Shown: positions 34,291-44,051, counted from the first letter of the stretch. The stretch: DNA of 64,000 nt from Sphingobacterium corticibacter (GCF_003076635.1 NZ_QDKG01000001.1:1054001-1118000), one strand, 5' to 3'. The notes: generated from the letters alone by a model not told the origin. Numbers and translations are program-made.

Positions 34291-35532
34291 ATGGAAAATC
34301 AAAAATGGTATAGGACCTACCTATTTATATGGACTGGACAATTCTTCTCTATGATCACCAGTTATGCCGTCCATTTCGCCGTCATTATCTGGTTAAGCTT
34401 AGAGCATAGATCTCCTGAAGTTTTGGCTTTGGCAGGTATTGCCGGACTGTTGCCGCAGGCATTGATTGGGCCGTTTGCTGGCGTGTTTATCGATCGTTGG
34501 GATCGGAAGAAAGTGATGATGTTTTCGGATGGTTTCATTGCCATCTGTGCTCTTGCGATGACTTTTTTACTGCGCAATGAGCAGGTCGATTTATTCTGGA
34601 TTTATGCCTTGCTAGCCTGTCGATCGGTGGGCAATGCCTTCCAGTCGCCCGCTATGCAAGCTATCGCTCCGCTGATCGTGCCAGAGAAAGAATTGTTGCG
34701 TGTATCTGGCATCAATCAGATGTTGCAATCGGTCAGCACGATCGCTGGACCAGCATTAGGTACTTTGGCTATTACTTACTTTGCCATTGCCGATGTGCTG
34801 TATCTGGATATTATTGGCGCTGTGCTCGCGATTACTTCATTGTTTTTTGTGCGAATCCCACACTTGAAGTCTGAAAGTAAAGGTTCGATTGCGGCTGTTT
34901 TTACGGAATTAAAAGAAGGTTTTGGCGCTATTCATCGCAATAGGGGATTGGGATACTTATTTTTTTATGCCATGCTCGTTACTTTTTTCGTGATGCCGGC
35001 AGCCATCATGTTTCCACTACTCACAACGGGTTATTATGGGGGTGGCAAATGGGAAATTAGCTTAATCGAGATTGTCTGGGGCATTGGAATGCTGGTTGGC
35101 GGATCGGTTTTAGGCATTCTCCGCATCAAAACCCCAAAGATTATTTTGGTTAATGCGATGCATATCATTTTAGGATTCTCATTCCTACTGTGCGGCGCCT
35201 TTCCTTCGACCTGGTTTATCGCTTTTGTGGTCATCACGACATTATCCGGAATTGCTATGTCCATCTTTTCTGCTGCTTTTATGACCACGATTCAAGAAGA
35301 AGTAGAGCCGAAAATGTTAGGCCGTGTGTTTTCTCTGTACTTCAGTATGGCGGTTTTGCCTAGCATTATCGGTTTACTGTTTACGGGATTGATCGCAGAA
35401 AAAGTTGGTGTAGCGCCTTCCTTTATCATTGCTGGAGGTTTGGTGATGTTGGTGGGAATAGCCTCTTTTCTCACACCCAAGCTGATGCAATTGGGAAGAC
35501 GGGAAAGTGCTAATGCTGACGCAACGTTATAA
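34291..35532 (+). CDS. MFS efflux transporter (macrolide-efflux-like, MFS_3)
   Basis: 413 residues from ATG at 34291; an in-frame start 36 bp upstream lies in the hairpin region and is less likely. Twelve membrane helices. The N-terminal half carries FIWTGQFFSMITSYAVHFAV and VFIDRWDRKKVMMFSDGF (motif A), then RSVGNAFQSPAMQAIAPLIV, typical of the MefA/MFS_3 group that exports macrolides and other compounds; the substrate is unknown. It stands alone between two strong terminators, at the point where element genes give way to chromosomal ones. Confidence 0.87.
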   Translation: MENQKWYRTYLFIWTGQFFSMITSYAVHFAVIIWLSLEHRSPEVLALAGIAGLLPQALIGPFAGVFIDRWDRKKVMMFSDGFIAICALAMTFLLRNEQVDLFWIYALLACRSVGNAFQSPAMQAIAPLIVPEKELLRVSGINQMLQSVSTIAGPALGTLAITYFAIADVLYLDIIGAVLAITSLFFVRIPHLKSESKGSIAAVFTELKEGFGAIHRNRGLGYLFFYAMLVTFFVMPAAIMFPLLTTGYYGGGKWEISLIEIVWGIGMLVGGSVLGILRIKTPKIILVNAMHIILGFSFLLCGAFPSTWFIAFVVITTLSGIAMSIFSAAFMTTIQEEVEPKMLGRVFSLYFSMAVLPSIIGLLFTGLIAEKVGVAPSFIIAGGLVMLVGIASFLTPKLMQLGRRESANADATL

Positions 35533-35538
35533 AATCAT

Positions 35539-35582
35539 AAAACCTTAATTAGAGTGGTTAATAGCTCTAATTAGGTTTTTTA
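35539..35582. terminator. Bidirectional terminator between the MFS gene and the sigma-54 activator gene
   Basis: AAACCTTAATTAGAG pairs with CTCTAATTAGGTTT around about 10 nt, with T runs on either strand. It ends within the stop codon of the convergent gene. Confidence 0.8.
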
Positions 35583-36665
35583 ATGATCTTTTTTCTGTGT
35601 TTTCACAGCGAAAATATCGTATTGAATCAATTTACTTCGTACGATATTGCGACTGATGCCTAATAAGCGGGCGGTTTCCATCTGATTTCTGAAAGAGAAG
35701 TCAAAAGCCGTTTCCATGATGGTCTTATCAATTGTTTCGTGCAATTTTTCAGGATTTTCCATGTAAAATTTTGCTAGCGCAATCTTTAGTAATTCGGCCC
35801 CTGAGGCATTGGAGATTCGGTTTATATCTTCTTCTTTTTTGGAAAAAAGCAGTTTCCCGGAAAGGTTTAAATCATCGATCTGTATCACATTGCCTTGCGA
35901 CACCAATATAGCCTGATGTACCACGTTTTCTAATTCACGGATATTTCCAGGCCATGCGTAATCATCTATCAAAAATTTCAATGCGCGATCGGAGAAAGAC
36001 CGATTTTTCATCGAAAGTCGTTTGCTGTACACATCCAAAAAGTGCTCTAATAAGGGGAGAATATCCTTTGGTCGATCACGCAGCGGCAATAGCTGCAAGT
36101 TGACCACATTCAGCCGATAATACAAATCCTCCCTAAATCTACCGGCTGCTACGGCTTCTTCTAACTTGACATTGGTCGCCACAATGAGACGCACATCAAT
36201 ATTGATTGTTTTTCGTCCGCCTAGCCGTACAACCTGTCTTTCCTGAATCACGCGCAGCAACTTTATTTGTAAAGGATAAGGCATATCGCCGATTTCGTCC
36301 AAAAACAGACTTCCGCCATTAGCCTCTTCAAACCAACCTTGTTTGGTGATGTGCGCGCCTGTAAAAGCACCTTTTTCGTGCCCAAATAATTCACTTTCGA
36401 TCAGATTTTCACTGAATGCACCACAGTTGACCGCAATGAATGCTTTTTCGCTTCGATTGCTCTGTCGATGTACTTCCCGAGCTAGTAGCTCTTTACCTGT
36501 ACCGGTCTCGCCCATGATCACGACATTCGCATTACTTGGCGCAATCTTACGTAGCTTTTGCAGTAAATCTCTTGAGATGGGGTCTTCAAATACTAATACC
36601 TTCGCCCTAATGGATAGGGGATTTGTTTCATTTTCAGACAATTTGATTAAGTATTTTTCGCTCAT
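35580..36665 (-). CDS. Sigma-54-dependent activator of the sulfur cluster (SfnR-like)
   Basis: 361 residues: a short N-terminus without a receiver or PAS domain, then a full AAA+ module. The module shows GETGTGKELLAREVH (Walker A), the sigma-54 contact loop GAFTGA, GGSLFLDEIGDMP (Walker B) and the arginine-finger region GRFREDLYYRLNVV. A Fis-type helix-turn-helix is at the end (NQMETARLLGISRNIVRSKL). The short N-terminus is like SfnR, the activator of sulfone use in Pseudomonas. It is transcribed towards the same side as, and lies downstream of, the SfnB-, SsuD- and SfnG-like genes. It probably switches them on during sulfate shortage. Confidence 0.87.
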   Translation of the reverse strand: MSEKYLIKLSENETNPLSIRAKVLVFEDPISRDLLQKLRKIAPSNANVVIMGETGTGKELLAREVHRQSNRSEKAFIAVNCGAFSENLIESELFGHEKGAFTGAHITKQGWFEEANGGSLFLDEIGDMPYPLQIKLLRVIQERQVVRLGGRKTINIDVRLIVATNVKLEEAVAAGRFREDLYYRLNVVNLQLLPLRDRPKDILPLLEHFLDVYSKRLSMKNRSFSDRALKFLIDDYAWPGNIRELENVVHQAILVSQGNVIQIDDLNLSGKLLFSKKEEDINRISNASGAELLKIALAKFYMENPEKLHETIDKTIMETAFDFSFRNQMETARLLGISRNIVRSKLIQYDIFAVKTQKKDH

Positions 36666-36749
36666 TGAAAAATATGAAGGATTAACGCTTCTTGTAAATG
36701 TCGAAAATATTAATTACTTATAAGAAAATATATTAATAATTATGGTTTT

Positions 36750-37943
36750 TTAACTGTAAAAGCCGGGTTCTGGGATTTTGTCGTTTAGAAACCATTCGCC
36801 CAATTCCTTGATCTTATAATCTACGGGGTCGTGCAGGGAATGCGTGCGGAGGTTTCGCCAGTAACGATCCAAACGCGCGCTTCCATTGGTGGCACGCGAT
36901 CCCGTTACGTCAAACATTTTGTTGGTGATTTCTAAGCCAGTTCGAATTGCTTGTACCTTTGCTAAAGCGATATCTAGCGCCACTTTGCCACGCTGCTTGA
37001 TCGTGATCTTGTCGTACATGTTCCATTGTTGCTGGAACGTTTCTGCGGCTTGCTTTGCTAAGCTCAAGCTCGTTTGCAAACTAAGCCAAAGATTGCCATA
37101 ATTTGCTATGATATAGGGGTCTTCCTGCGGTGTATTTACGCCAGCAGTATGCCAAGCTCTGGTCTGGGCAATGGTATAATTCTTTGCTTCCTGTAATGCG
37201 CCTTCAGCGATTCCGATGTAGATGTAGATCAGGATTAATTGCGCTAAACAGGAACGTAACGTTGCGCGTACGTTACCCAAAGGTCCTGGATCCAATAGTA
37301 TTTGCTCTTTCTTTAATATCAAATTATCAAAAATGACGGTACCGCTATCCGTCTGTCTTTGTCCAAAGTTGTTCCAGTCATTTTTAATGTCGATTCCGAT
37401 CGCGGAGGAGGGAGTCATGCCGATCGTGATCTTGTCGTTCAAAAATCCTGATACAAGCAACATGTCAGAATCCGATGAACCCGAAGAAAAACCTTTTTTG
37501 CCATTAAATCTATAGTTCCCATCCATATCTATCACGGCAGTAGTTCCTTTGTCCAGCGGATTGAGTGCATTGCCCCAAAACAGTTTATCGTCCACCGTTT
37601 TTTTGTAGTAATGGTTTCTCTGTGTCTCTGTTCCGAAAAGGTCAATAGTGGCTAATATGAGGTGTTGAAAGCCAAATAAGTGACCAATAGAGCTATCGAC
37701 TTGCGAGAATAATCGGACGATTTGCAGCATGGTTTTCCAATCTTCTCCTAAGCCACCAAGTGCAGTTGGGATGATGGTATTCAGCAATCCGCTTTCCCGC
37801 AGAAGTTGTCTTTCGGCAAGTGCTGTGCCTCCTTTTAAGTCTCTTTCAATAGCCGTCTCGCGTAACGTTTCTGCGATTTCTTTTGCCCTAGATAATACAG
37901 AGTGCCTAGCTGTAGGTCTATTTTCTGAGGTATGTGTCGACAT
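36750..37943 (-). CDS. SfnB-like acyl-CoA dehydrogenase-fold oxidoreductase
   Basis: 397 residues with the acyl-CoA dehydrogenase fold in its flavin monooxygenase branch (DszC, SfnB and SfnC relatives). Seen are an N-terminal helical domain (LLRESGLLNTIIPTALGGLG), the middle beta domain (YRFNGKKGFSSGSSDSDMLL, then IGIDIKNDWNNFGQRQTDSG) and C-terminal helices (MFDVTGSRATNGSARLDRYW). Members use reduced flavin to oxidise organosulfur compounds. The exact substrate is not visible. It lies 29 bp behind the SsuD-like gene on the same strand and 84 bp before the sigma-54 activator, so the cluster works in sulfur acquisition. Confidence 0.85.
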   Translation of the reverse strand: MSTHTSENRPTARHSVLSRAKEIAETLRETAIERDLKGGTALAERQLLRESGLLNTIIPTALGGLGEDWKTMLQIVRLFSQVDSSIGHLFGFQHLILATIDLFGTETQRNHYYKKTVDDKLFWGNALNPLDKGTTAVIDMDGNYRFNGKKGFSSGSSDSDMLLVSGFLNDKITIGMTPSSAIGIDIKNDWNNFGQRQTDSGTVIFDNLILKKEQILLDPGPLGNVRATLRSCLAQLILIYIYIGIAEGALQEAKNYTIAQTRAWHTAGVNTPQEDPYIIANYGNLWLSLQTSLSLAKQAAETFQQQWNMYDKITIKQRGKVALDIALAKVQAIRTGLEITNKMFDVTGSRATNGSARLDRYWRNLRTHSLHDPVDYKIKELGEWFLNDKIPEPGFYS

Positions 37944-37972
37944 GATGCTGCGTTAATTGATTAATCCCGGTA

Positions 37973-39106
37973 TTAAATTCGATCTACCGCTGCCTTGATT
38001 TCTCCAAATGGACTGACGTAAGGCGTGTGTATTTCTTTTTTATCTGTTTGCTGCGGATAATTCAATAAGGGGAAGACCAGCTCTGCAAAGCGATACGCCT
38101 CCTCCAAATGAGGATATCCAGAAAATATAAATTCTTCTATTCCAAGATCTTGGTATTCTTTTATCCGTGCTGCAACTATTTCGGGTGATCCCACGATAGC
38201 CGTCCCAGCACCACCGCGCAGCAATCCAATACCAGCCCACAGATTGGGGCTGATCTCTAATTGATCTTTTCTGCCTTGGTGTAATTCGGTCATGCGCTTC
38301 TGACCTTCTGAATCGAATCGTTTGAACACTTGAAGTGCAGCTTGTATACTTTCGTCGGTAACATGTTTAATCAGATCGTGCGCTACTTGCCATGCTTCCG
38401 CTTCCGTTTCACGAACGACCACGTGCAGGCGAATTCCGAACCGTAATGTTCGACCATGATTTTTGGCGAGTGCCTTCATCTGATTAATTTTCTCGGCAAC
38501 TTGTGCTGGCGGTTCGCCCCAAGTGAGGTACACATCTGCGTGGTTGATCGCTACAGCTTGTCCCGCAGACGATGATCCGCCAAAATAAAGCTCTGGATAA
38601 GGGCGTTGTTTACTTTTGAGAAATAGATTAGAATTCTCCACTTTGTAATGATGGCCTTCGTACGAGAACTGATCCTCTTCCATGGATAGTTTTCGCCAAA
38701 TATCCAGAAACTCATCTGTAATGGTATAGCGCTCATCGTGCGTATGAAAAATCCCATCGGAAGCTAACTCCACCGGATCGCCACCCGCAACGACATTGAC
38801 CAGTAGGCGGCCGTTAGAAATACGATCTAGCGTAGCCGCCATGCGCGCAGATACCGATGGCAAGGTAAGACCTGGACGAACGGCTACCAAAAACTTCATA
38901 TTTTTAGTTTCGGTTGCTAAAGCCGAAGCTATGACCCAAGCATCTTCACAGGTGCGACCTGTAGGTAGCAATGCGCCATAATAACCTAAATGGTCCACGG
39001 CTTGCGCGACCTGTTTCAAATAATCGTAGCTTGTATCTCTGGCTCCTATGGATGAGCCTATATAGCGGCTATCACCATACGTTGGAATAAACCATAGTAA
39101 TTTCAT
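37973..39106 (-). CDS. ssuD: Alkanesulfonate monooxygenase, SsuD-like
   Basis: 377 residues of the bacterial luciferase-like fold. It begins KLLWFIPTYGDSRYIG and shows LPSVSARMAATLDRISNGRL, VVAGGDPVELASDG, HTHDERYTITDEFLDIW and the C-terminal loop WAGIGLLRGGAGTAIVG. The last carries the arginine of the mobile active-site loop of SsuD. It cleaves the C-S bond of alkanesulfonates to give sulfite, using FMNH2 and O2. No partner FMN reductase (SsuE) or ABC importer is in the window, so reduced flavin must come from elsewhere. It is the middle gene of the SfnG-SsuD-SfnB run. Confidence 0.9.
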   Translation of the reverse strand: MKLLWFIPTYGDSRYIGSSIGARDTSYDYLKQVAQAVDHLGYYGALLPTGRTCEDAWVIASALATETKNMKFLVAVRPGLTLPSVSARMAATLDRISNGRLLVNVVAGGDPVELASDGIFHTHDERYTITDEFLDIWRKLSMEEDQFSYEGHHYKVENSNLFLKSKQRPYPELYFGGSSSAGQAVAINHADVYLTWGEPPAQVAEKINQMKALAKNHGRTLRFGIRLHVVVRETEAEAWQVAHDLIKHVTDESIQAALQVFKRFDSEGQKRMTELHQGRKDQLEISPNLWAGIGLLRGGAGTAIVGSPEIVAARIKEYQDLGIEEFIFSGYPHLEEAYRFAELVFPLLNYPQQTDKKEIHTPYVSPFGEIKAAVDRI

Positions 39107-39171
39107 GTGTGTAAAATGTTTAGATGGAGCTGCTCTTTCTCCGTGATATATAGCATGGTCGGATTTTCAGT

Positions 39172-40275
39172 TTAGTTGTTTGATGATAGTTTATTTTCCC
39201 TTTCGCGCACGAGGGGCAATACATGCTTTCCAAAATAGGCTACCTCTTCTTGGAAATGCAAATAGGCGGTAAGGATCAAATCAACCCCAATATTTTTGAG
39301 TGCTATGATGCGGTCGGCGATCTGTTCGGGCGTACCAATCAGGTTTGTTTTAAATCCATCGTTGTATTGCACCAGATCTTCCAGTGTCGACTTGGCCCAA
39401 TTTCCTTCGCCTTCCGGCGAGGCTTGTCCAGCTTGTTTTGCGGCATGGCCGAATGCCTGAACCGCTTCGATATCTGCCTTTTCTACAATTTCCTGTAAAA
39501 CTGCTTTTGCTTCCTCTTCCGAAGCGCGTGCGATGACAAACGCATTCACGCCGATTTTGATCGTCCTTCCTTCTGCTGCTGCTTTGCTTCGGACGTCGTC
39601 TACCTGCGCTTTTATGCCTTCTATCGTATTTCCATTGGCGAAATACCAATCCGAAACTTTCGATCCCATATCTCTGGCTGCTCTGGAGGTGCCACCTTGA
39701 AAGATTTCTGGATGAGGCGTTTGTAACGGTTTAGGTTTTAGGGTGTAATTGTTGAACTGGTAAAAATTGCCATGAAAGGAAAAGTTGTCTTCCGTCCAAA
39801 TACCTTTCAGCACTTTAATGAATTCTTCGGAGCGGTTATACCGCTCATCGTGCTCTAGCCAATGTTCGCCAATGGCGTTAAATTCACCTTTAAACCATCC
39901 GCTTACGATATTGATGGCAACACGGCCATTGGTAAGCTGATCAATCGTGGCGAGCTGTTTGGCCACCGTCACGGGTTTCCAAGGACCAGGCAATATGGCG
40001 ATGATGACCTTCAATTTTTCTGTTGCCTCTAGAATGGAGTGACTAAATGCTACAGGCTCATGTTGATATTCTGCACCATATCCCGCTGTAAAGCGGATCT
40101 GACTGAGCGCGTAATCGAATCCATATTGTTCCGCAATTTGTGCTAACTTTTTATTGTACTCGATACTCCAGCTGGTACGTTGCTCAATCTTGCTAATAAC
40201 CAATCCGCCACTGACGTTCGGTACCCAATACGCGAACTTTAAGCTGTTATCTGTTTGTTTTGAAATTTGACTCAT
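39172..40275 (-). CDS. sfnG: Dimethyl sulfone monooxygenase, SfnG-like
   Basis: 367 residues of the luciferase-like fold. The start LKFAYWVPNVSGGLVISKIE and the segments RTSWSIEYNKKLAQIAEQYG, FTAGYGAEYQHEP, NIVSGWFKGEFNAIGEHW and EIFQGGTSRAARDMG follow the SfnG type, which converts dimethyl sulfone to methanesulfinate with FMNH2. The methanesulfonate formed next is a substrate for an SsuD-type enzyme, and the gene for one lies 65 bp downstream. It is the first gene of the run. A -24/-12-like element lies about 47 bp upstream. Confidence 0.87.
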   Translation of the reverse strand: MSQISKQTDNSLKFAYWVPNVSGGLVISKIEQRTSWSIEYNKKLAQIAEQYGFDYALSQIRFTAGYGAEYQHEPVAFSHSILEATEKLKVIIAILPGPWKPVTVAKQLATIDQLTNGRVAINIVSGWFKGEFNAIGEHWLEHDERYNRSEEFIKVLKGIWTEDNFSFHGNFYQFNNYTLKPKPLQTPHPEIFQGGTSRAARDMGSKVSDWYFANGNTIEGIKAQVDDVRSKAAAEGRTIKIGVNAFVIARASEEEAKAVLQEIVEKADIEAVQAFGHAAKQAGQASPEGEGNWAKSTLEDLVQYNDGFKTNLIGTPEQIADRIIALKNIGVDLILTAYLHFQEEVAYFGKHVLPLVRERENKLSSNN

Positions 40276-40666
40276 GGTTGCGCAATTAATTTAAGGTGTG
40301 CTAGCATGTTTTGTCTGGTTATACAAGGAGTATGCCGATTGTTTTATGTGTCTGTTAATCAATATTTTGTATTGTTTTTCATGAATTGGTGATTTCTGTG
40401 AGGTAGCCAATATTGTTTACTAACTGTTGCTGTAACAACAATTTTTGCTTTAGTTTTCCTGATCTGTGATGCGCGAACAATGCTTACGAATTTGCTGTCT
40501 TAGCCAGAGGTAGAATTACAGGAATGATGTTTTTTTAATTTTTGTTTAATGTGATATGATTACATTTGGATGCGCCTCTATATCTGGGTGAAATGGCTGT
40601 TCGAAAAATGCGTGCAAGATATTAGGGCACAAGTATTGTTGTGATAAGCAGCATAAAAAGTACTAC
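40276..40666. other. Intergenic region between sfnG-like and DUF1543 genes
   Basis: 391 bp without a convincing gene, separating divergent transcription units. It holds the sigma-54-like element (40322-40338) for the leftward sulfur genes. No clear TAnnTTTG promoter for the rightward DUF1543 gene was found. Confidence 0.5.
40322..40338 (-). promoter_or_regulatory. Possible sigma-54 (-24/-12) element before sfnG
   Basis: On the minus strand TCGGCATACTCCTTGTA compares with TGGCAYR-N4-TTGCA: the GG and the TTG are at the right distance, but the -12 C is T. It lies about 47 bp before the SfnG-like start, and the cluster encodes a GAFTGA activator. Confidence 0.35.
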
Positions 40667-41203
40667 ATGGAATTATATATGGTCGTGCTCGGTGGTAAGC
40701 CTGAAGGTAGACACATCGAGCAACACGACGTTTTTTTTGGCGCTGGAAAATCATTGGAAGAACTCGTTCCAGAGATGAATACATTTTGGCCGGAGCTAGC
40801 CAGTAAGATGCACATTGACTCATGGCGAAAGGTGACGAAGGTGAGCCATTTTCGTATTGAAGTAATTCCAAAAGCCGAATCAATAGAAAACAACAAACTA
40901 AAACTATATTTCGTCAATCTTGGAGGTTACAAACCGCAGGATATGGAAGAATACCATTATAAACAAGTGGTGGTGGCCAGTAGTCTGGATGAGGCTGCGG
41001 AAATGGCTGAATCTTCCACCTTTTGGAAACATCATGACCAGGCGCATGTTGATGATAAATATGGGATCGACGTGGATGATATTTACGAAATCAACGATCT
41101 ATTGAGTGAAGCGTTTAAAACAAATTATTCGATTAGGATTACTGCAGCAACGAAGTCTGCTACAGAAGATGTCTTAGAAATTGGTTATCTTAAAATTCAG
41201 TAA
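40667..41203 (+). CDS. DUF1543 family protein
   Basis: 178 residues made of two similar halves, each of the DUF1543 type: YMVVLGGKPEGRHIEQHDVFFGAG read as VVLGGKPEGRHIEQHDVFF, then LYFVNLGGYKPQDMEEYHYK. It is acidic and probably cytoplasmic. Its function is unknown. It ends 10 bp before the GH1 beta-glucosidase gene and is likely co-transcribed, though no functional link is known. Confidence 0.85.
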   Translation: MELYMVVLGGKPEGRHIEQHDVFFGAGKSLEELVPEMNTFWPELASKMHIDSWRKVTKVSHFRIEVIPKAESIENNKLKLYFVNLGGYKPQDMEEYHYKQVVVASSLDEAAEMAESSTFWKHHDQAHVDDKYGIDVDDIYEINDLLSEAFKTNYSIRITAATKSATEDVLEIGYLKIQ

Positions 41204-41212
41204 ATTGCTTTT

Positions 41213-42550
41213 ATGGGATTAACAAAAGAGTCTTTTGGTACGGATTTTATCTGGGGCGTATCGACGGCAGCCTATCAAATTGAAGGGGGGTATCTAAAAG
41301 ATGGCAAGGGTTTTTCTATTTGGGATGATTTTGTCCGGAAATCCGGAAAGATCGCCAAAGGAGAACACGCAGATGTAGCCTGTGACTTTTATCATCGCTA
41401 TGACGATGATCTGAAATTGATGCGCTATATGAACATTCGTCATCATCGGTTTTCGATTTCTTGGAGTCGAATTTTCCCTGTAGGCAGGGGAGAAATAAAC
41501 CAAGCGGGTATAGATTATTACAATCGTCTGATTGATCATATGCTATCCTTAGGAATAACACCTTGGGTTACCTTGTATCATTGGGATCTTCCATCGAGCT
41601 TAGAGATCAAAGGCGGCTGGACGAATCGAGATGTCGTCGAATGGTTTGGTGACTACGTGGCCTGTTGTGTGCGAAATTTTGGAGATCGTGTAAAGCATTG
41701 GATGGTGTTGAATGAACCGATGGTGTTCACCGGAGCCGGTTATTTTCTGGGGATTCACGCACCGGGTCGTCGCGGATTGAACTCTTTTCTAGCAGCCACA
41801 CATCATGCCGCATTAGCGCAAGCACATGGCGCGCGCATTATTAAATCATTGCAACCAGAAAGCATCGTTGGTACAACTTTCTCCACTTCTCATATCGAAC
41901 CTTTTAGCGCTAAAGATCGTGATGTACAAGCTGCAAAGCGAGCAGATGCGTTGCTCAACCGTTTGTTTGTAGAGCCGTTGCTTGGGCTGGGCTATCCTAC
42001 AGAAGAAATCAAAACACTTCGAAAGATGGAGAAGTATATGCAAGCAGATGACGAGAAAAATCTAAAATTTGACATGGATTTCGTGGGCGTGCAAAACTAT
42101 ACCCGCGAAATTGTCGCGCACTCGTATTTTATCCCTTATTTACGAGCCAAGCTCGTGACTGCGCAGGATCGGCAAGTGCCCGTCACCACGATGAATTGGG
42201 AAGTGTATACAGAATCACTTTACCATATTCTGAAGAAGTATAGCGCTTACGAAAATATGCCGCCTCTCATGGTTACTGAGAACGGTGCATCGTTTCCAGA
42301 CGAAGTGACGCGGGGCAAAGTTCATGATCCTGCCCGCACGCAATACTTGCAGGACGCAATAACGCACATGCAGCGCGCAAAAGACGATGGAGTAGACGTA
42401 AGAGGCTATTTTGTATGGACTTTTTTGGACAATTTCGAATGGGCCGAAGGTTACGATCCGCGTTTTGGTTTGGTACATGTCGATTTCGAAACGCAGCGTC
42501 GTATCATAAAAGATTCTGGCAAGTGGTATGCTGATTTTTTGCGTGAATAA
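41213..42550 (+). CDS. Glycoside hydrolase family 1 beta-glucosidase
   Basis: 445 residues, the usual GH1 length, forming one (beta/alpha)8 barrel. Key parts: FIWGVSTAAYQIEGG at the start, VTLYHWDLPSSLE, the acid/base glutamate in WMVLNEPMVF and the nucleophile glutamate in MVTENGASFPD, then FVWTFLDNFEWAEGYDPRFG near the end. It hydrolyses beta-glucosides (also possibly beta-galactosides or fucosides). There is no signal peptide, so it works in the cytoplasm on sugars imported, for example, by the sugar porter encoded 165 bp downstream. Confidence 0.94.
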   Translation: MGLTKESFGTDFIWGVSTAAYQIEGGYLKDGKGFSIWDDFVRKSGKIAKGEHADVACDFYHRYDDDLKLMRYMNIRHHRFSISWSRIFPVGRGEINQAGIDYYNRLIDHMLSLGITPWVTLYHWDLPSSLEIKGGWTNRDVVEWFGDYVACCVRNFGDRVKHWMVLNEPMVFTGAGYFLGIHAPGRRGLNSFLAATHHAALAQAHGARIIKSLQPESIVGTTFSTSHIEPFSAKDRDVQAAKRADALLNRLFVEPLLGLGYPTEEIKTLRKMEKYMQADDEKNLKFDMDFVGVQNYTREIVAHSYFIPYLRAKLVTAQDRQVPVTTMNWEVYTESLYHILKKYSAYENMPPLMVTENGASFPDEVTRGKVHDPARTQYLQDAITHMQRAKDDGVDVRGYFVWTFLDNFEWAEGYDPRFGLVHVDFETQRRIIKDSGKWYADFLRE

Positions 42551-42715
42551 AGGATATAAAATTGCATAATTAAATCTTATTTCTATATATTTTTCTCATC
42601 AGACTGATCTTGTCATAAAATAAGCCTATTTTAAACGTCGATTTCAAGTATAAACCTTATGCATCGTAGTGGGATTTTTATTCCTAGATGTGATTGCAGA
42701 TAGAAAATATAACCT

Positions 42716-43999
42716 ATGAAAAATGTATGGAAATTCTCGCTGATAGCGTCTTTGGGCGGTTTTCTCTTTGGTTTTGAGACAGCAGTGATATCTGGCGCAG
42801 AGCGAATAATACAACGACTTTGGGAACTAGATTCTTTTTGGCATGGCCTCACGGTTTCTATGTCGTTGATCGGTACTATTATCGGTGCGATCGTGGCGGG
42901 TAAAGCCGCAGAGAAGTACGGCCGAAAACCCACATTGACCTTCGTCGCTGTATTGTACTTACTGTCGGCGATTGGTTGTGCGGTAGCGCCGATCTGGTCT
43001 ATTTTCTTGTTTTTTCGCTTTTTAGGCGGATTGGCAGTTGGTATCAGTTCCGTAGCCGGTCCTGTTTACATCTCCGAGATTGCTCCAGCGAAAGATCGCG
43101 GTAAGCTAACGGGCTTATTTCAGATCATGGTGGTTTCTGGTATTTTCGCGGCTTATTTAACCAATTACCTGTTTTCGGGGATGGGCGATGAAGGTTGGCG
43201 TTATATGTTAGGTATTATGGCTGTGCCATCTATCTTGTTTTGTATACTGATTTTAACTGTTCCAGAAAGTCCGCGTTGGGTGCTATTGCACCGAAGTAGG
43301 GCAGAAGCTTTGCCGCTATTTGATCGAATTGGGCAAGTTCCTAGTGACACGATTCCTGTGAAAAAAGTGGAGCAAGTCAATCTTTTCCAAAAAGCATATA
43401 CCAAGCCGATCATTATGGCTGTATTACTCGCTTTCTTTAATCAAATGGTGGGTATCAATGCGATCTTGTATTACGCGCCGCGTATTTTTGAAATGGCTGG
43501 ATTTGATGGCGAAAATGCGTATTTGCAACCGATCTTTATTGGCGGTACCAATCTGTTGTTTACCCTCATCGGGATGAGCATCATTGATAAATTTGGCCGT
43601 AAAAAATTATTGCTGACCGGTGCTGTCGGTATGTTTGTGTTTTTGTTATGCGCGGCATTCGGCCTCCGCGACGGAGGTACGCCGTATTTGCTGTGGTATA
43701 TTGTCGGTTTTATTGCGGCATTTGCGCTGTCGCAAGGTGCGGTGATCTGGGTTTTTATTTCAGAAATCTTCCCGAACGAAGTTCGCTCACAAGGTACATC
43801 GCTGGGTAGTACGACACATTGGTTGTTCGCGGCCATTGTCTCTGGTTTGTTCCCAATCATTGTCGAACAGATTTCAGATGGTGCATTTTACATCTTTTTG
43901 TTCTACGCGATTATGGTCGTATTGTCCTTTGTTTTTATTCTGTTTATCCCCGAAACCAAAGGGAAGTCTTTGGAAGAAATAGGAGAAGCAACACATTAA
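42716..43999 (+). CDS. Sugar porter family MFS transporter
   Basis: 427 residues with 12 helices and the sugar porter signatures: LGGFLFGFETAVISGAERII at TM1, AEKYGRKPTLTF (motif A), RFLGGLAVGISSVAGPVYIS with EIAPAKDRGKL, VPESPRWVLLHRSRAEAL and FNQMVGINAILYYAPRIF in TM7, and IPETKGKSLEEIGEA at the end. It is a proton- or gradient-driven monosaccharide or glucoside uptake protein of the inner membrane. It probably feeds the GH1 enzyme upstream; the two genes are 165 bp apart. Confidence 0.92.
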   Translation: MKNVWKFSLIASLGGFLFGFETAVISGAERIIQRLWELDSFWHGLTVSMSLIGTIIGAIVAGKAAEKYGRKPTLTFVAVLYLLSAIGCAVAPIWSIFLFFRFLGGLAVGISSVAGPVYISEIAPAKDRGKLTGLFQIMVVSGIFAAYLTNYLFSGMGDEGWRYMLGIMAVPSILFCILILTVPESPRWVLLHRSRAEALPLFDRIGQVPSDTIPVKKVEQVNLFQKAYTKPIIMAVLLAFFNQMVGINAILYYAPRIFEMAGFDGENAYLQPIFIGGTNLLFTLIGMSIIDKFGRKKLLLTGAVGMFVFLLCAAFGLRDGGTPYLLWYIVGFIAAFALSQGAVIWVFISEIFPNEVRSQGTSLGSTTHWLFAAIVSGLFPIIVEQISDGAFYIFLFYAIMVVLSFVFILFIPETKGKSLEEIGEATH

Positions 44000-44051
44000 A
44001 CCTATATTTGCTGGATCGGCTACTAGCCACATAACTAATTAAAAACAATAC

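Noticed and set aside
39107..39171. A GG-N10-GC pattern before the ssuD-like gene as a sigma-54 promoter
   Set aside because: Only the four invariant bases fit; the TGGCAC and TTGC parts do not, so chance is more likely.
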